Shown: positions 37,194 to 48,325 of the stretch, piece by piece
Layout of the letters: the number at the start of each line of letters is the position of its first letter
How positions within the stretch are numbered: the stretch's first letter is position 1
Source of the DNA: Aureimonas jatrophae
GTDB taxonomy: Bacteria > Pseudomonadota > Alphaproteobacteria > Rhizobiales > Rhizobiaceae
Reading direction: 5' to 3'
DNA length: 64,000 nucleotides
Assembly (NCBI RefSeq): GCF_900104035.1
Contig: NZ_FNIT01000002.1
Location: 558,001 to 622,000 of the forward strand
Translations under genes and position numbers: made by a program
Notes under the pieces: generated by a model
The model's database searches: none
Told to the model about the DNA's origin: nothing
What the model saw: the letters and a program-made list of their open reading frames with translations, nothing else

Positions 37194-38306
37194 ATGGCCC
37201 TGATCACCTATCTGACCCGCATCGAGTTCGACGAGGGCGCGATCGCCAAGCTGCCGGACATCCTGGGCGGACTCGGCGTCGAGCGTCCGCTCCTGGTCAC
37301 CGATCGCGGCCTTTTGGCGAGCGGGCTCGTGGACCGTGTGCTCGCTCTCTTCACCCGGCGCCCCGCGGTGTTTTCCGAGACGCCCGCCAATCCGACCGAG
37401 GCGGCCGCCGAAGCGGCCTTGCGCGTCTATGGCGACCAGAACTGCGACGGCCTCGTGGCTTTGGGCGGGGGGTCGTCGATCGACCTCGCCAAGGCGGTTC
37501 GCCTCCTGACCGGACATGCGGGACCGCTGGTGCAATATACGGCCGTGGAAGGGGGCGCCGCGCGCATCCATGGTCGCATATGCCCGCTCGTCGCCGTGCC
37601 GACCACGTCCGGTACGGGGTCGGAGGTCGGGCGCGCCGCCGTGATCATCACGGCGGAAGGGCGCAAGCTCGGCATCGTCTCGCCGCACATGCTGCCCACC
37701 GTTGCGCTTTGCGACCCCGAGTTGACCTACGGCCTGCCGCCCTTTCTGACGGCGGCTACCGGAATGGACGCCATTTCGCACTGCCTTGAGACCTTCATGG
37801 CGCCGTCCGTGAACCCGCCGGCCGACGCCATCGCGATCGACGGGTTGAAGCGCGGCTTCGGCGCGATCCGCGAGGCGGTGCGCGACGGCTCGAACGCGAA
37901 GGCGCGCTGGGAGATGATGATGTGCGCGCTGGAGGGCGCCATGGCCTTCCAGAAGGGGCTCGGTGCCGTCCACGCGCTGACCCATCCGCTCGGCGCGGTG
38001 CGTGAGCTCAACCTTCATCACGGCACGCTGAACGCCGTGCTCATGCCGGCCGTCCTGCGATTCAACCGCGAGGCGATCGGCGCGAAATGGGGCGTGTTGT
38101 CCGAAATCCTCGGCGGCGAGCCCGACCGGGTGATCGCCGATCTGTCGCGCGACATCGGCCTGCCGCCGGGCCTCTCGGCCATGGGCGTCACCGAGCCGAT
38201 GATGGACCGCGTCTCGGGCGAGGCGCTGAAGGACCATTGCCACGGCACCAACCCGCGCATCCCGACGCGCGAGGAGTATCGCGAGCTTCTGCGCCAGTCG
38301 GCCTGA
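37194..38306 (+). CDS. Iron-containing alcohol dehydrogenase
   Basis: 370 residues from ATG 37194 (an in-frame ATG at 37173 would sit right against the hairpin). The NAD(P) motif is LVALGGGSSIDLAKAV, followed by PTTSGTGSEVGRAAVI and the metal ligands in ATGMDAISHCLETF, VHALTHPLGAV and LNLHHGTLNAVLMP. Members of this group III family reduce or oxidise lactaldehyde, butanol, 4-hydroxybutyrate or maleylacetate. Next to an aldose dehydrogenase, a lactonase and a rhamnose-type importer, a lactaldehyde reductase or sugar-alcohol oxidase role is possible. The gene is 52 bases before the aldo/keto reductase. Confidence 0.9.
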   Translation: MALITYLTRIEFDEGAIAKLPDILGGLGVERPLLVTDRGLLASGLVDRVLALFTRRPAVFSETPANPTEAAAEAALRVYGDQNCDGLVALGGGSSIDLAKAVRLLTGHAGPLVQYTAVEGGAARIHGRICPLVAVPTTSGTGSEVGRAAVIITAEGRKLGIVSPHMLPTVALCDPELTYGLPPFLTAATGMDAISHCLETFMAPSVNPPADAIAIDGLKRGFGAIREAVRDGSNAKARWEMMMCALEGAMAFQKGLGAVHALTHPLGAVRELNLHHGTLNAVLMPAVLRFNREAIGAKWGVLSEILGGEPDRVIADLSRDIGLPPGLSAMGVTEPMMDRVSGEALKDHCHGTNPRIPTREEYRELLRQSA

Positions 38307-38358
38307 TGCATCGCCCGAGGCTTCCCGTTCGAACGCACCATCCGCAGGGCCATACCCG

Positions 38359-39387
38359 ATGAAGGCATCCGACAAGCGACCGTTGAAACGCGCCGGCGTC
38401 GAGCTGACGGCGCTCGGCATGGGCACCGCCCCGCTCGGCGGGCTCTACGCTCCGGTCGCGCTCGCCGACGCGTGCGCCGCGCTGGACGCGGCTTGGGAGG
38501 CCGGTATCCGCCACTTCGACACCGCTCCCATGTACGGGCTCGGGCGCTGCGAGCACCTCGCGGGCGAGCGGCTGCGCGAGGAAGACCCGTCCTCGTTCGC
38601 CGTCTCCACCAAGGTCGGACGCCTGATGACCTTCGAGCGGCCAGGGCGCACGCTGCCGCCGCCGCCGCCCAGGAACGAGTTCGATTCCGGCTGGCACAAC
38701 GGCCTCCCGTTCCGCGAGGTCTTCGACTACTCCTACGACGCGATCCTGCGCTCCTATGACGACTCGCGGCAGCGCACGGGCCTGTCCCGGCTCGACATCC
38801 TCTTCGTCCACGACATCGGCCGCGTCACCCACGGCGCGCTTCACGACCACCACTGGAACGCTCTCACCCGGGGCGGCGGCTTCCGGGCGCTGGCGGAGCT
38901 GCGCGCGGCGGGCCTGATCGCGGGCTTCGGTTTGGGCGTCAACGAGACGCAAGCCATCGTCGAGGCGATGGAGGAGGCCGACCTCGACGTCTGCCTGCTC
39001 GCCGGCCGCTACACGCTGCTCGACGGATCGGCCGCCAAGACCCTCCTGCCCAAGGCGCTGGAGCGAGACGTCGCCGTGGTGATGGCCGGCGTCTTCAACT
39101 CCGGCATCCTCGCCTCCCCCGCGGGGCGCCGGACCTACAACTACGTCGACGCGCCCGCCGAGATCGTGGCGAAAGTCGAGGCGCTGGAGCGGGCCTGTGC
39201 GGCCTTTGTCGTGCCCCTGGCCGCCGCCGCGCTCCAGTTCCCGCTGCGACACCCGGCTGCGGCCAACGTCGTGATCGGCGCCCGGAGCGCGGCGGAGGTT
39301 CGGCAGAACGTCGCGTGGTTCGAGCAGTTGATTCCGGACGCGCTCTGGACCAGCCTCGCGGACGAGGGACTCATTCCACCGGGTTGA
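38359..39387 (+). CDS. Aldo/keto reductase, aldose (L-fucose/D-threo-aldose) 1-dehydrogenase type
   Basis: 342 residues. The AKR tetrad is visible: RHFDTAPMYGLGRCEHLAG (Asp, Tyr), VSTKVGRL (Lys) and LFVHDIGRV (His). The long proline stretch RTLPPPPPRNEFDSG and the FDYSYDAILRSYDDS block are typical of the D-threo-aldose 1-dehydrogenase (L-fucose dehydrogenase) branch, which oxidises the anomeric carbon to a lactone. The lactonase-type gene after it supports this. The start MKASDKRPLKRAGV gives the family's usual N-terminus. Confidence 0.88.
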   Translation: MKASDKRPLKRAGVELTALGMGTAPLGGLYAPVALADACAALDAAWEAGIRHFDTAPMYGLGRCEHLAGERLREEDPSSFAVSTKVGRLMTFERPGRTLPPPPPRNEFDSGWHNGLPFREVFDYSYDAILRSYDDSRQRTGLSRLDILFVHDIGRVTHGALHDHHWNALTRGGGFRALAELRAAGLIAGFGLGVNETQAIVEAMEEADLDVCLLAGRYTLLDGSAAKTLLPKALERDVAVVMAGVFNSGILASPAGRRTYNYVDAPAEIVAKVEALERACAAFVVPLAAAALQFPLRHPAAANVVIGARSAAEVRQNVAWFEQLIPDALWTSLADEGLIPPG

Positions 39388-39489
39388 GTCGGTGCCGCAC
39401 CAGGGACATGCCATGCCGCAGCGCGCGTATCTCTTGTCTGCCCCGACCGGAAGACGGCCGGCATTCCCGAGTCGGCCGGCGGGCCGCCC

Positions 39490-40344
39490 GTGAGCACGCC
39501 CGTCCCGACAACCGCGATCGACAGCCACCAGCACTTCTGGCGCCTTTCGCGCGGCGACTACGGCTGGATGGGTGACCACGTGAAGCCGCTCCTGCGCGAC
39601 TTCATGCCGGAGGACCTCGAGCGTCTCCTGCGGCGCGCCGGCATCGGGCGCACGATCATCGTGCAGGCGGCGGACACCGAGGCCGAGACCGACTTCATGC
39701 TCGAGATCGCGGCGCAAACGCCCTTCGTGGCGGGCGTCGTCGGCTGGCTCGACATGGAGGCCGACGACTTCGCGGAGCGCCTTGCGCATTACAGTCGCAA
39801 CCCGTTCTTCGTCGGTCTTCGGCCGATGCTGCAGGATCTCGACGACGACCGCTTCATCCTGCGCCCGCGCGTCCTCGACAACCTGAAGCGCGTGGCCGAA
39901 AGCGGGCTCGCCTTCGACATCTTGACCTTTCCGCGCCACCTGCCGCACGTCGCCGAGGCTCTTCGCCAAGCGCCCGGCCTGCGCGCGGTGGTGGACCATC
40001 TCTCGAAGCCTGCGATCGCGACCGGATCGCTCGATCCTTGGCGCGACGACATCGCCGCGCTGGCCGCCTTTCCCGACGTCTCCTGCAAGGTGTCGGGCAT
40101 GGTGACCGAGGCGCGCGGCGACTGGGCGCTGGAGGATCTCGCCCCTTACGTCGACCACGTGGCGGCGTGCTTTGGCGAGGATCGCCTGCTCTTCGGCTCG
40201 GACTGGCCGGTGGCGACGCTCGCCGCAAGCTACGGCGAGGTCGCGAACGCCGCCCGAACGCTTCTCGGCCACCGGTTCGGGCCGGAGGCCATGGAGAAGA
40301 TCTTCGGCATCAACGCCCGGCGCTTCTACCGTCTGCCCGACTGA
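39490..40344 (+). CDS. Amidohydrolase-2 family lactonase (L-fuconolactonase-like)
   Basis: 284 residues from GTG 39490. The metal site is IDSHQHFWR (HxH) with later VVDHLSKP and FGSDWPV (Asp). The AIDSHQHFW start and GWMGDHVKPLLRDFMPEDL stretch are typical of L-fuconolactonase/2-pyrone-4,6-dicarboxylate-lactonase-like proteins, which open sugar-acid lactones. It follows the aldose dehydrogenase by about 100 bases, giving the first two steps of non-phosphorylating deoxysugar oxidation. Exact lactone unknown. Confidence 0.88.
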   Translation: MSTPVPTTAIDSHQHFWRLSRGDYGWMGDHVKPLLRDFMPEDLERLLRRAGIGRTIIVQAADTEAETDFMLEIAAQTPFVAGVVGWLDMEADDFAERLAHYSRNPFFVGLRPMLQDLDDDRFILRPRVLDNLKRVAESGLAFDILTFPRHLPHVAEALRQAPGLRAVVDHLSKPAIATGSLDPWRDDIAALAAFPDVSCKVSGMVTEARGDWALEDLAPYVDHVAACFGEDRLLFGSDWPVATLAASYGEVANAARTLLGHRFGPEAMEKIFGINARRFYRLPD

Positions 40345-40395
40345 CGCGCGTCAGCGGACGGTTCTGGGGAGGAGCGACCGAGGGAGGAGCATGGC

Positions 40396-41110
40396 ATGAG
40401 TTTCGAGGGCAGGACCGCGATCGTCACGGGCGCGGGCAAGGGCATCGGCCGGCGCACCGCCGAGCTTCTGGCTGAGCGTGGGGCGCGCGTCGTCGCCCTG
40501 TCGCGCTCGGCCGAGGACCTTGCCGCGCTGGAGCAGGCGGTCGGGGCACGCGGCATCGCGGTGGACCTCGCCGATGCCGCCGCGACGCGCGCCGCGGCGG
40601 GCGAGGCGCTGCCGGCCGATCTTCTCGTCAACTGCGCGGGCATCAACATCCTCGAGCCCTTCCTCGAGATGAACGACGAGAGCTTCGACCGCGTCCAGGC
40701 CGTGAACGTGCGCGCCGCGGCGATCGTCTCGCAGGTCTTCGCGCGCGACCTCGTGCGGCGCGGTCAGCCGGGCGCCATCGTCAACGTCTCCTCGATCTCG
40801 TCGTTTCTCGGCTTTCGCGACCATGCCGCCTACTGCGCCTCGAAGGGGGCGATGGACGGGCTGACGCGCGTCATGGCGAACGAGCTCGGACCCCACGGCA
40901 TCCGCGTCAACTCGGTCGCCCCCGGCATCACGCTCACCGACCTCGCCCGCGTCGCCTGGGAGGCGCCCGAGAAGGGCGGCCCGATGCTCGCCCGCACGCC
41001 GGTCGGCCGCTTCGCCGAGACGGCTGATGTCGCGGAGGTGATCCTGTTCCTTCTGAGCGATGCGGCCGCCATGATCGCGGGCACGACGCTGCCGATCGAC
41101 GGAGGCTTCC

Positions 41111-41121
<11 letters not shown>
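40396..41121 (+). CDS. Short-chain dehydrogenase/reductase (sugar or sugar-acid type)
   Basis: 241 residues. TGAGKGIGRR (NAD(P) motif), NCAGIN, SSISSF (catalytic Ser), YCASK (YxxxK) and an ending of IDGGFLAV are complete. The size and VNVRAAAIVSQVFARDLV block resemble L-xylulose reductase/2-keto-3-deoxy-fuconate dehydrogenase types. The stop overlaps the ATPase gene of the CUT2 importer by 11 bases. In the deoxysugar oxidation scheme it could oxidise the 2-keto-3-deoxy acid; that is inference. Confidence 0.9.
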
Positions 41122-42615
<1,494 letters not shown>

Positions 42616-42619
<4 letters not shown>

Positions 42620-43569
42620 GAGGGCCCACGCTCGCGCGCCGCCTGTCGGGCTCGGGACAGGAACTTCTGCTCCTCTTCGCGATCCTGGCGATCTTCCTCG
42701 TGGTCGGTTGGCTCAACCCGCGCTTCGTCGCGCCCAACAACCTGACTTCGATCTTCGTCGGCAACGCCTATGTCGCGGTGGCCGCGATCGGCATGTCGAT
42801 GGTCATCATCTCCGGCCATATCGACGTCTCGGTTGGTGCGCTGATCGGCGTGCTGGCCACGATCTCGGGGCTGCTCGTCACCAACGGCTACCCGGTCTGG
42901 GTCGCCTGGCTTCTGCCGGTGCTGATCGGTGGGCTCTGGAACGCCGGGCTCGGCGCGCTGATCGCCTATCTCAAGGTTCCCTCGATCATCGCGACGCTCG
43001 CCGTTCTCTCGATCCTGCGCGGCGGCCTGATCACGGCGACCGGCGGCGCCTGGATCTCCGGCCTGCCGCCCGAGTTCCAGCTTGCCCAGTTCCGCCTTCT
43101 CGGCGTGCCCTCGCCGGTGTGGTTCATGGTGGTGATGACGGCGATCGCCGCCTTTCTCCTGCGCAACACCGCCTTCGGGCGCTCGATCTACGCGGTGGGC
43201 GGCAACGGCGAGGCGGCCGAGGCCGAGGGCATCCCCTACAAGCGGACGATCGTGAAGGTCTTCGCGATCCACGGCCTCATCGCGGGCGTCGCGGCCATCC
43301 TCTTCGCCACGCAGCTCCAGGTCATCCAGTCCACCGTGCCGAACGGGCTGGAGCTCCTGATCATCACGGCGGCCGTGGTCGGCGGCGTGTCGATCCTGGG
43401 CGGCATCGGAACCGTGACGGGCGCGGCGCTCGCCGCGATCCTGTTCGCCGCGATCGGCTCGGCGCTGATCTTCCTCAACGTGTCGGCCTACTGGCTGCGC
43501 GCCGTCCAGGGCATCCTGATCCTCGCCACCGTGCTGATCGACATGGCGCGGCGCGGGCGCACCGGTTGA
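42616..43569 (+). CDS. CUT2 sugar ABC transporter permease, first (RhaP-like)
   Basis: 317 residues, eight to ten membrane segments. The family motif GHIDVSVGALIGV and the AVGGNGEAAEAEGIP loop, which contacts the ATPase, are present, as is VVGGVSILGGIGTVTGAALA near the end. Pairs of different permeases plus an LsrB/RhaS-like binding protein are typical of the rhizobial RhaSTPQ system. Confidence 0.92.
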
Positions 43570-43583
43570 AGGGGAGCTGATCC

Positions 43584-44528
43584 ATGACCCTGCGCTCCAT
43601 GCTGCGACACGAGACGCTCCTCGCCCTCATCCTCGCGGTCGCGCTCGCGATCCTCGCCTTCAACAACGACCGCTTCTTCACCGGCGCCAACCTCTTGAAC
43701 CAAGGCCGGCTGATGACCGAGGTCGGGCTCATCGCGGTGGTGATGACCTTCGTCATCGTGACAGGCGGCATCGACCTGTCGGTCGGCTCCATCCTCGGCC
43801 TGTGCGCGATCCTGGTGGGCGTGTTCTGGAAGACGCTCGGCCTGCCGCTGCCGCTCGCCATGGGGCTGTCCCTCGTCGTGGGAACGCTGGCGGGCTTCGT
43901 GAACGGGGTCATCATCACGCGCTTTCGCGTGCCGCCGCTGATCGCGACCCTGGCGACGCTCGCGCTCTACCGGGGCTTGGCCGAGGGCATCAGCCAGGCG
44001 CAGTCCATCCGCGGCTATCCTTCGTGGTTCTTCGTGCTGGGGCAGGGCAGCGTCCTCGGCATTCCGACCCAGCTCTGGCTGCTTCTCGTCGCCGCGCTCG
44101 TCGGCTTCTTCGTCCTGCGCTTCACGGCCTTCGGCCGGGCGACCTACGCCATCGGCAACAACGAGCGGGGCGCTGAATTCTCCGGCATCGACGTCACGCG
44201 CACCAAGCTCCTGATCTACTCGGCGTCGGGCTTCGTGTCGGCGCTGGCTGCCCTCGTCTTCGTCAGCCGCGTGTCGACCACGCGCTCCGACATGGGGTCG
44301 GGGATCGAGCTCGACGTCATCACGGCGGTGGTGCTCGGCGGCACGTCGATCTTCGGCGGGCGCGGCCTCGTGGTGGGCACGTTGCTCGGCCTCTGTCTCG
44401 TCCAGGTGCTCAAGAACGGCCTCGCCTTGTCGGGCGTGCGCGGCGACGGCACCATCGTCATCATCGGCGCGGTTCTGATCGCCGCCGTGCTGATCTCGAA
44501 CTTCCTCAGCCGCTACGCCAGCGACTGA
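43584..44528 (+). CDS. CUT2 sugar ABC transporter permease, second (RhaQ-like)
   Basis: 314 residues with the matching motifs TGGIDLSVGSILGL, AIGNNERGAEFSGIDV and VLGGTSIFGGRGLVVGTLLG. It is a distinct subunit from the first permease, so the channel is a heterodimer. It is 14 bases after the first permease and 70 before the binding protein; a short GCGGCC/GGCCGC stem (44538-44557) in that gap may attenuate or stabilise. Confidence 0.92.
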   Translation: MTLRSMLRHETLLALILAVALAILAFNNDRFFTGANLLNQGRLMTEVGLIAVVMTFVIVTGGIDLSVGSILGLCAILVGVFWKTLGLPLPLAMGLSLVVGTLAGFVNGVIITRFRVPPLIATLATLALYRGLAEGISQAQSIRGYPSWFFVLGQGSVLGIPTQLWLLLVAALVGFFVLRFTAFGRATYAIGNNERGAEFSGIDVTRTKLLIYSASGFVSALAALVFVSRVSTTRSDMGSGIELDVITAVVLGGTSIFGGRGLVVGTLLGLCLVQVLKNGLALSGVRGDGTIVIIGAVLIAAVLISNFLSRYASD

Positions 44529-44598
44529 GGACGGGGCGCGGCCTGGGAAGGGGCCGCCCGCCCGAAGCCATCCATATCAACAGGGAGGAAACAACCGC

Positions 44599-45702
44599 AT
44601 GCGCACCCTTCTGGCATTCCTCGTCGGAACCAGCCTTCTCACCGCACCCGCCATGGCGCAGACCGCCTGGACAGGGGGTGACGACCAGCCCGCCAACCCG
44701 CTGAGCTGCGACGCATCCGTCGCGGCCGTCTCGCCCGGCGAATACAACGGCGGCATGCCGACCAACGCGCCCGACCGCAAGGGCAAGCCGCTGCGCGTCG
44801 TCGACATCCCGAAGCTCGTCGGCGTCGGCTACTTCGCCTCCACCGCGGCCGGCATCCAGGAAGCGGCCAAGGAGATCGGCTCCATGACCGTCACGACCGA
44901 CGGTCCGACCAAGGCCAATATCGACGAGCAGATCACCTTCATCGACAACTACATCACGTCCGGCGTCGACGGCATCCTGTTTGCCGCCAACGACCCGGTG
45001 GCGATCGCCCCGGTGCTGAAGCGCGCGCTGGAAGCGGGCATCAACGTCGTCGGCTACGATGCGGAAGCCGAACCCGACGCCCGCCAGTGGTTCGTCAACC
45101 AGGCCGAGCCGAACGGCGTCGCCAAGGCGATGATCGACCAGCTCGCCTCCGAGATCGGCGAGGAGGGCTCGTTCGCCATCGTCACCTCCACCTTCACGAC
45201 GCCCAACCAGTCGCGCTGGATTTCGGAGATGAGCGGCTATGCCGCCAAGTGCCACCCCAAGCTGAAGTTCCTGGAGACGGTCGAGGCGCAGGAGGACAAC
45301 ATCCTGTCCTTCAACCAGTCCCAGACCCTGATCAACAAGTACGGCGACGAGCTGAAGGGCATCCTCGGCATGACCTCGGTCGCGACGCCGGCGGCCTCCG
45401 AAGCCGTGCAGCAGAACAATCTGTGCGGCAAGGTCTCGGTCGTGGGCCTGGCGCTACCCAACGCCATGAAGCCCTACGTCAACGGCGGCTGCATCAAGTC
45501 CACCATCCTGTGGTCGACGGTGGACCTCGGCTACGCCGCGGGCATGGCGATGCGCGCGGTGGCCGACGGCACGCTGAAGCCCGGCGACACGACGTTCAAG
45601 GCTGGCCGCCTCGGCGACCTCCAGATCGTCAATCAGAGCCAGATCCTGCTCGGCGCTCCGAAGGTCTTCACCAAGGCCGACATCAACAACTTCGACTTCT
45701 GA
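44599..45702 (+). CDS. Sugar ABC transporter substrate-binding protein (RhaS/LsrB-like)
   Basis: 367 residues with a Sec signal peptide (MRTLLAFLVGTSLLTAPAMAQ) and an AGGGAGGAAAC ribosome-binding site. The mature N-terminus is unusual for its long polar extension before LRVVDIPKLVGVGYFASTAA, where the family core begins; IDNYITSGVDGILFAANDP and STFTTPNQSRWISEM follow. The pattern matches RhaS (rhamnose) and LsrB (autoinducer-2) proteins. Four cysteines (for example SCDAS, KCHP, NLCGK, GGCIK) could form disulfides in the periplasm. Ligand: rhamnose, fucose or AI-2 are candidates. Confidence 0.91.
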   Translation: MRTLLAFLVGTSLLTAPAMAQTAWTGGDDQPANPLSCDASVAAVSPGEYNGGMPTNAPDRKGKPLRVVDIPKLVGVGYFASTAAGIQEAAKEIGSMTVTTDGPTKANIDEQITFIDNYITSGVDGILFAANDPVAIAPVLKRALEAGINVVGYDAEAEPDARQWFVNQAEPNGVAKAMIDQLASEIGEEGSFAIVTSTFTTPNQSRWISEMSGYAAKCHPKLKFLETVEAQEDNILSFNQSQTLINKYGDELKGILGMTSVATPAASEAVQQNNLCGKVSVVGLALPNAMKPYVNGGCIKSTILWSTVDLGYAAGMAMRAVADGTLKPGDTTFKAGRLGDLQIVNQSQILLGAPKVFTKADINNFDF

Positions 45703-45715
45703 CGCGCAGGCCTGC

Positions 45716-45741
45716 GGGGCCGCGACGCGGGTCGCGGCCCC
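45716..45741. terminator. Bidirectional terminator-like hairpin between convergent operons
   Basis: GGGGCCGCGAC and GTCGCGGCCCC form a perfect 11-bp stem with a GCGG loop, between the stops at 45702 (plus) and 45746 (minus). No long T-run follows, as is common in very GC-rich genomes. Confidence 0.75.
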
Positions 45742-45745
45742 GACT

Positions 45746-46999
45746 TCAGCGGGCGTAGCGCGCCATGCCGAGATCGCGCGCGTCGATCTCCGGTGCCTGC
45801 GCCGAGACGAGATCGGCCAGGAGCTTTCCCGAGCCGCAGCTCATGGTCCAGCCGAGCGTGCCGTGGCCGGTGTTCAGGAAGAGGCCCTTGAGCTTCGTCG
45901 CCCCAATCACCGGTGTGCCGTCCGGCGTCATCGGTCGAAGGCCCGACCAGAAGGCGGCGCGGGACAGATCGCCGCCCGGAAACAGATCGCCGACCGAATG
46001 CTCCAGCGTGCGACGCCGCCGTTCGGGCCGGTCGTTGGTGAAGCCCGAGATCTCCGCCATGCCCCCGACGCGGATGCGCGTGCCGAGCCGCGTGATCGCG
46101 ATCTTGTAGGTCTCGTCCATCACGGTGGACTCGGGCGCGCGCGCTTCGTCCACGATCGGGATCGTCAGCGAGTAGCCCTTCACGGGGTAGACCGGCAGGC
46201 GCACGCCGTGCTCGGCGACGAGCCGGGGCGAGTGGGAACCGAGGGCCGCCACCACCGCGTCGGCCTCCACCGTGCCCGTCTCGGTCTCGACGCCGCTCGC
46301 GCGCCCGTTCTCGGCCCGGATGCGGCGCACGCTCGTCCCCCAGCGGAAGGCGACGCCGCGGTTCTGCGCCATCTCGGCCAGCGCGTTGGTGAACTTGAAG
46401 CAGTCGCCGGTCTCGTCCTGCGGTGTCTGGAGCCCGCCCACGAACGTCGCGCTGGTGTGTTCGAGCGCCGGCTCGGCGCGGATGCAGCCGTCCCGGTCGA
46501 GGACTTCGAAGGGAATGCCGTCGGCGCGAAGCGCCTTCTGGTCCTTGAGCGAGGCGTCGAGCTGCGCCTGCGTGCGGAAGAGCTGAAGGGTGCCCTTCAT
46601 GCGCTGGTCGTAGACGATGTTGGTGTCGCGTCGCAGCTCGGCGAGGCACAGGCGGCTGTAGTCCGACAGGCGCAGCATGCGGCTCTTGTTGCGCGCATAG
46701 GCCGAGGCCGTGCAGTTGAGGAGCATCTGCGCCATCCAGCGCAGCATGGCCGGATCGAGCTTGGGCCGCAGGACCAGCGGCGCATGCTCCATCATCAGCC
46801 ACTGGATCGCCTTGCGCGGGATGCCGGGCGCGGCCCATGGGCTGCAGTAGCCGAACGACACCTCGCCCGCGTTGGCAAAGCTCGTCTCCAGCGCGGGACC
46901 GTCCTGCCGGTCGAGAACCACGACCTCGTGCCCCGCGCGCGACAGATACCAGGCCGACGTGACGCCGATCACGCCGGCGCCCAGGACAACGACCCGCAT
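45746..46999 (-). CDS. dadA: D-amino acid dehydrogenase small subunit-like FAD oxidoreductase
   Basis: 417 residues, the normal DadA length. The FAD-binding [19 protein letters not shown] with VLDRQ follows at residues 4-33; [31 protein letters not shown] and [19 protein letters not shown] are DadA hallmarks. The enzyme oxidises D-amino acids to imino acids, passing electrons to the membrane chain. It is followed (upstream on this strand, 47153-47551) by a RidA protein that would deaminate the imino product. The pair faces the TetR gene across a promoter with three operators. Confidence 0.92.
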   Translation of the reverse strand: MRVVVLGAGVIGVTSAWYLSRAGHEVVVLDRQDGPALETSFANAGEVSFGYCSPWAAPGIPRKAIQWLMMEHAPLVLRPKLDPAMLRWMAQMLLNCTASAYARNKSRMLRLSDYSRLCLAELRRDTNIVYDQRMKGTLQLFRTQAQLDASLKDQKALRADGIPFEVLDRDGCIRAEPALEHTSATFVGGLQTPQDETGDCFKFTNALAEMAQNRGVAFRWGTSVRRIRAENGRASGVETETGTVEADAVVAALGSHSPRLVAEHGVRLPVYPVKGYSLTIPIVDEARAPESTVMDETYKIAITRLGTRIRVGGMAEISGFTNDRPERRRRTLEHSVGDLFPGGDLSRAAFWSGLRPMTPDGTPVIGATKLKGLFLNTGHGTLGWTMSCGSGKLLADLVSAQAPEIDARDLGMARYAR

Positions 47000-47152
47000 G
47001 CGACGCCCTCCGAACCGCGCGCGTCCAGGTCTTGCGAATACCGCTCCCGGACGCGACCGCCTATCGATGAACCCCGGCGAGCGGCCCGGTCAAGACCGCC
47101 CGCCCCGGTGCGACACGACCGCCCTCAGGTAAGGACGAAAAGCCGTCCCGGC

Positions 47153-47551
47153 TCAGTTCGTCGCGGGGATGCGGGCGATCACCTTGATCTCGAAGTCGAA
47201 GCCCGCCAGCCAGGTCACGCCGACTGCGGTCCAGGTGGGGTAGGGGGCCTGGGGGAAGGCCTTGCCCTTGGCGGCCATGATGGCCGGAAACTGCGTCTGC
47301 GGGTCGGTGTGGAAGGTCGAAACGTCGATCACGTCGTCGAAGCTGCAGCCGGCGGCCGCGAGCACCGCTTCGAGGTTGCGAAAGGCCTGTGCGACCTGCG
47401 CCTCGAAGCCCACGACGGGTTCGCCGTCGATCCCGCTGCCGACCTGGCCCGAGACGAACAGGAGATCGCCGGAGCGGATCGCGGCGGAGTAGCCGTGCTT
47501 TTCGTAAAGAGCGTGGCGGCCGGCCGGAAAGATCGCGTTGCGCTGGGTCAT
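47153..47551 (-). CDS. RidA family (enamine/imine deaminase) protein
   Basis: 132 residues. The RidA/YjgF pattern is present: SGDLLFVSGQVGSGIDGEP, FEAQVAQAFRNLEAVLAAAG, and FPAIMAAKGKAFPQAPYPTW, with the C-terminal EIKVIARIP strand. The archetypal arginine of the family (SRxxxE-type) is replaced, as in several Rid subgroups. Members hydrolyse 2-imino acids to 2-oxo acids and ammonia. Placed before dadA on the same strand with a gap of about 150 bases, it probably removes imino acids made by DadA; a shared promoter near 47560-47690 is likely. Confidence 0.88.
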   Translation of the reverse strand: MTQRNAIFPAGRHALYEKHGYSAAIRSGDLLFVSGQVGSGIDGEPVVGFEAQVAQAFRNLEAVLAAAGCSFDDVIDVSTFHTDPQTQFPAIMAAKGKAFPQAPYPTWTAVGVTWLAGFDFEIKVIARIPATN

Positions 47552-47634
47552 GACGGAGTCTCCTTCGAGCGGTCGCGTGCGGGCGGGATCGCGGCGACGC
47601 GACGTCGGTGCTTCTGATCGGTCCGCACTGTGAT

Positions 47635-47696
47635 ATACGGGACGTATGTGATTTACTCAGATACGATCCGTATGTCAATTCACATACGGTCCGTAT
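47635..47696. promoter_or_regulatory. Three tandem ATACG-N3-CGTAT operators between ridA-type and tetR-type genes
   Basis: Three inverted repeats of identical half-sites occur at 47635-47647, 47661-47673 and 47684-47696 (centres GGA, ATC, GTC). The start-to-start spacing is 26 and 23 bases, about two helical turns or slightly more. The last one extends to CATACGG-T-CCGTATG. Their location between divergent genes, one of which is a TetR regulator, makes them the likely binding sites of that protein. Confidence 0.82.
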
Positions 47697-47714
47697 GCGA
47701 TGGGGATCGAAGAC

Positions 47715-48320
47715 ATGCCGCCGCGCCCGCGTGCTGAAACCATGGAAGCGAACCGCGCCAGGCTTCTGGCGGCGGCGCGACGGACCTTCGGCGAGCGGGG
47801 CTTTGCCGCCGCCTCGATGGATGAGCTGACGGCCGACGCCGGGCTGACGCGGGGCGCGCTCTACCACAACTTCGGCGACAAGCGCGGACTGCTGGCCGCC
47901 GTGGTGGCCCAGATCGATGGCGAGATGGCCGCGCGGGCCCGCGAGGCGGCGGTCTCGGCGCCCGATGCGTGGCAGGCGCTTCTGGCGGAGGGGTCGGCCT
48001 ATATCGCCATGGCCCTCGACCCCGAGGTGCGGCGCATCGTGCTGCTCGACGGGCCGGCCTTTCTGGGCGATCCCTCGCAGTGGCCGAGCCAGAACACCTG
48101 CCTCGACCTGACGCGGCAGGCCGTGGCGAAGCTGGTCGGGGAGGGGGTGTTGCGGCCGGTCGACGTCGAGGCCGCCGCACGGCTTCTGAACGGCGCTGCG
48201 CTGAACGCCGCGCTTTGGGTCGCGGCGAGCCCGGAGCCTGGGGACGTCCTGCCGCGCGCCGACGAGGCGTTTCGCCTGATGGCGTCAGGTCTCCTGCGGG
48301 AGCGGGAGACCGCGAACTAG
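47715..48320 (+). CDS. TetR family transcriptional regulator
   Basis: 201 residues from ATG 47715; an in-frame ATG at 47700 is rejected because the third operator ends at 47696 and leaves no room for a ribosome-binding site, while GGGGATCGAAG precedes 47715. The N-terminal HTH reads RTFGERGFAAASMDELTADA then LTRGALYHNFGDKRGLL, the typical TetR signature; the C-terminal helical ligand domain follows. It likely represses ridA/dadA and itself through the three operators. The effector, perhaps an imino or D-amino acid, is unknown. Confidence 0.92.
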   Translation: MPPRPRAETMEANRARLLAAARRTFGERGFAAASMDELTADAGLTRGALYHNFGDKRGLLAAVVAQIDGEMAARAREAAVSAPDAWQALLAEGSAYIAMALDPEVRRIVLLDGPAFLGDPSQWPSQNTCLDLTRQAVAKLVGEGVLRPVDVEAAARLLNGAALNAALWVAASPEPGDVLPRADEAFRLMASGLLRERETAN

Positions 48321-48325
48321 GGCGC

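Noticed and set aside
47700-47714. Upstream ATG start for the TetR gene
   Set aside because: It lies four bases after the third operator with no ribosome-binding site; the ATG at 47715 has one.
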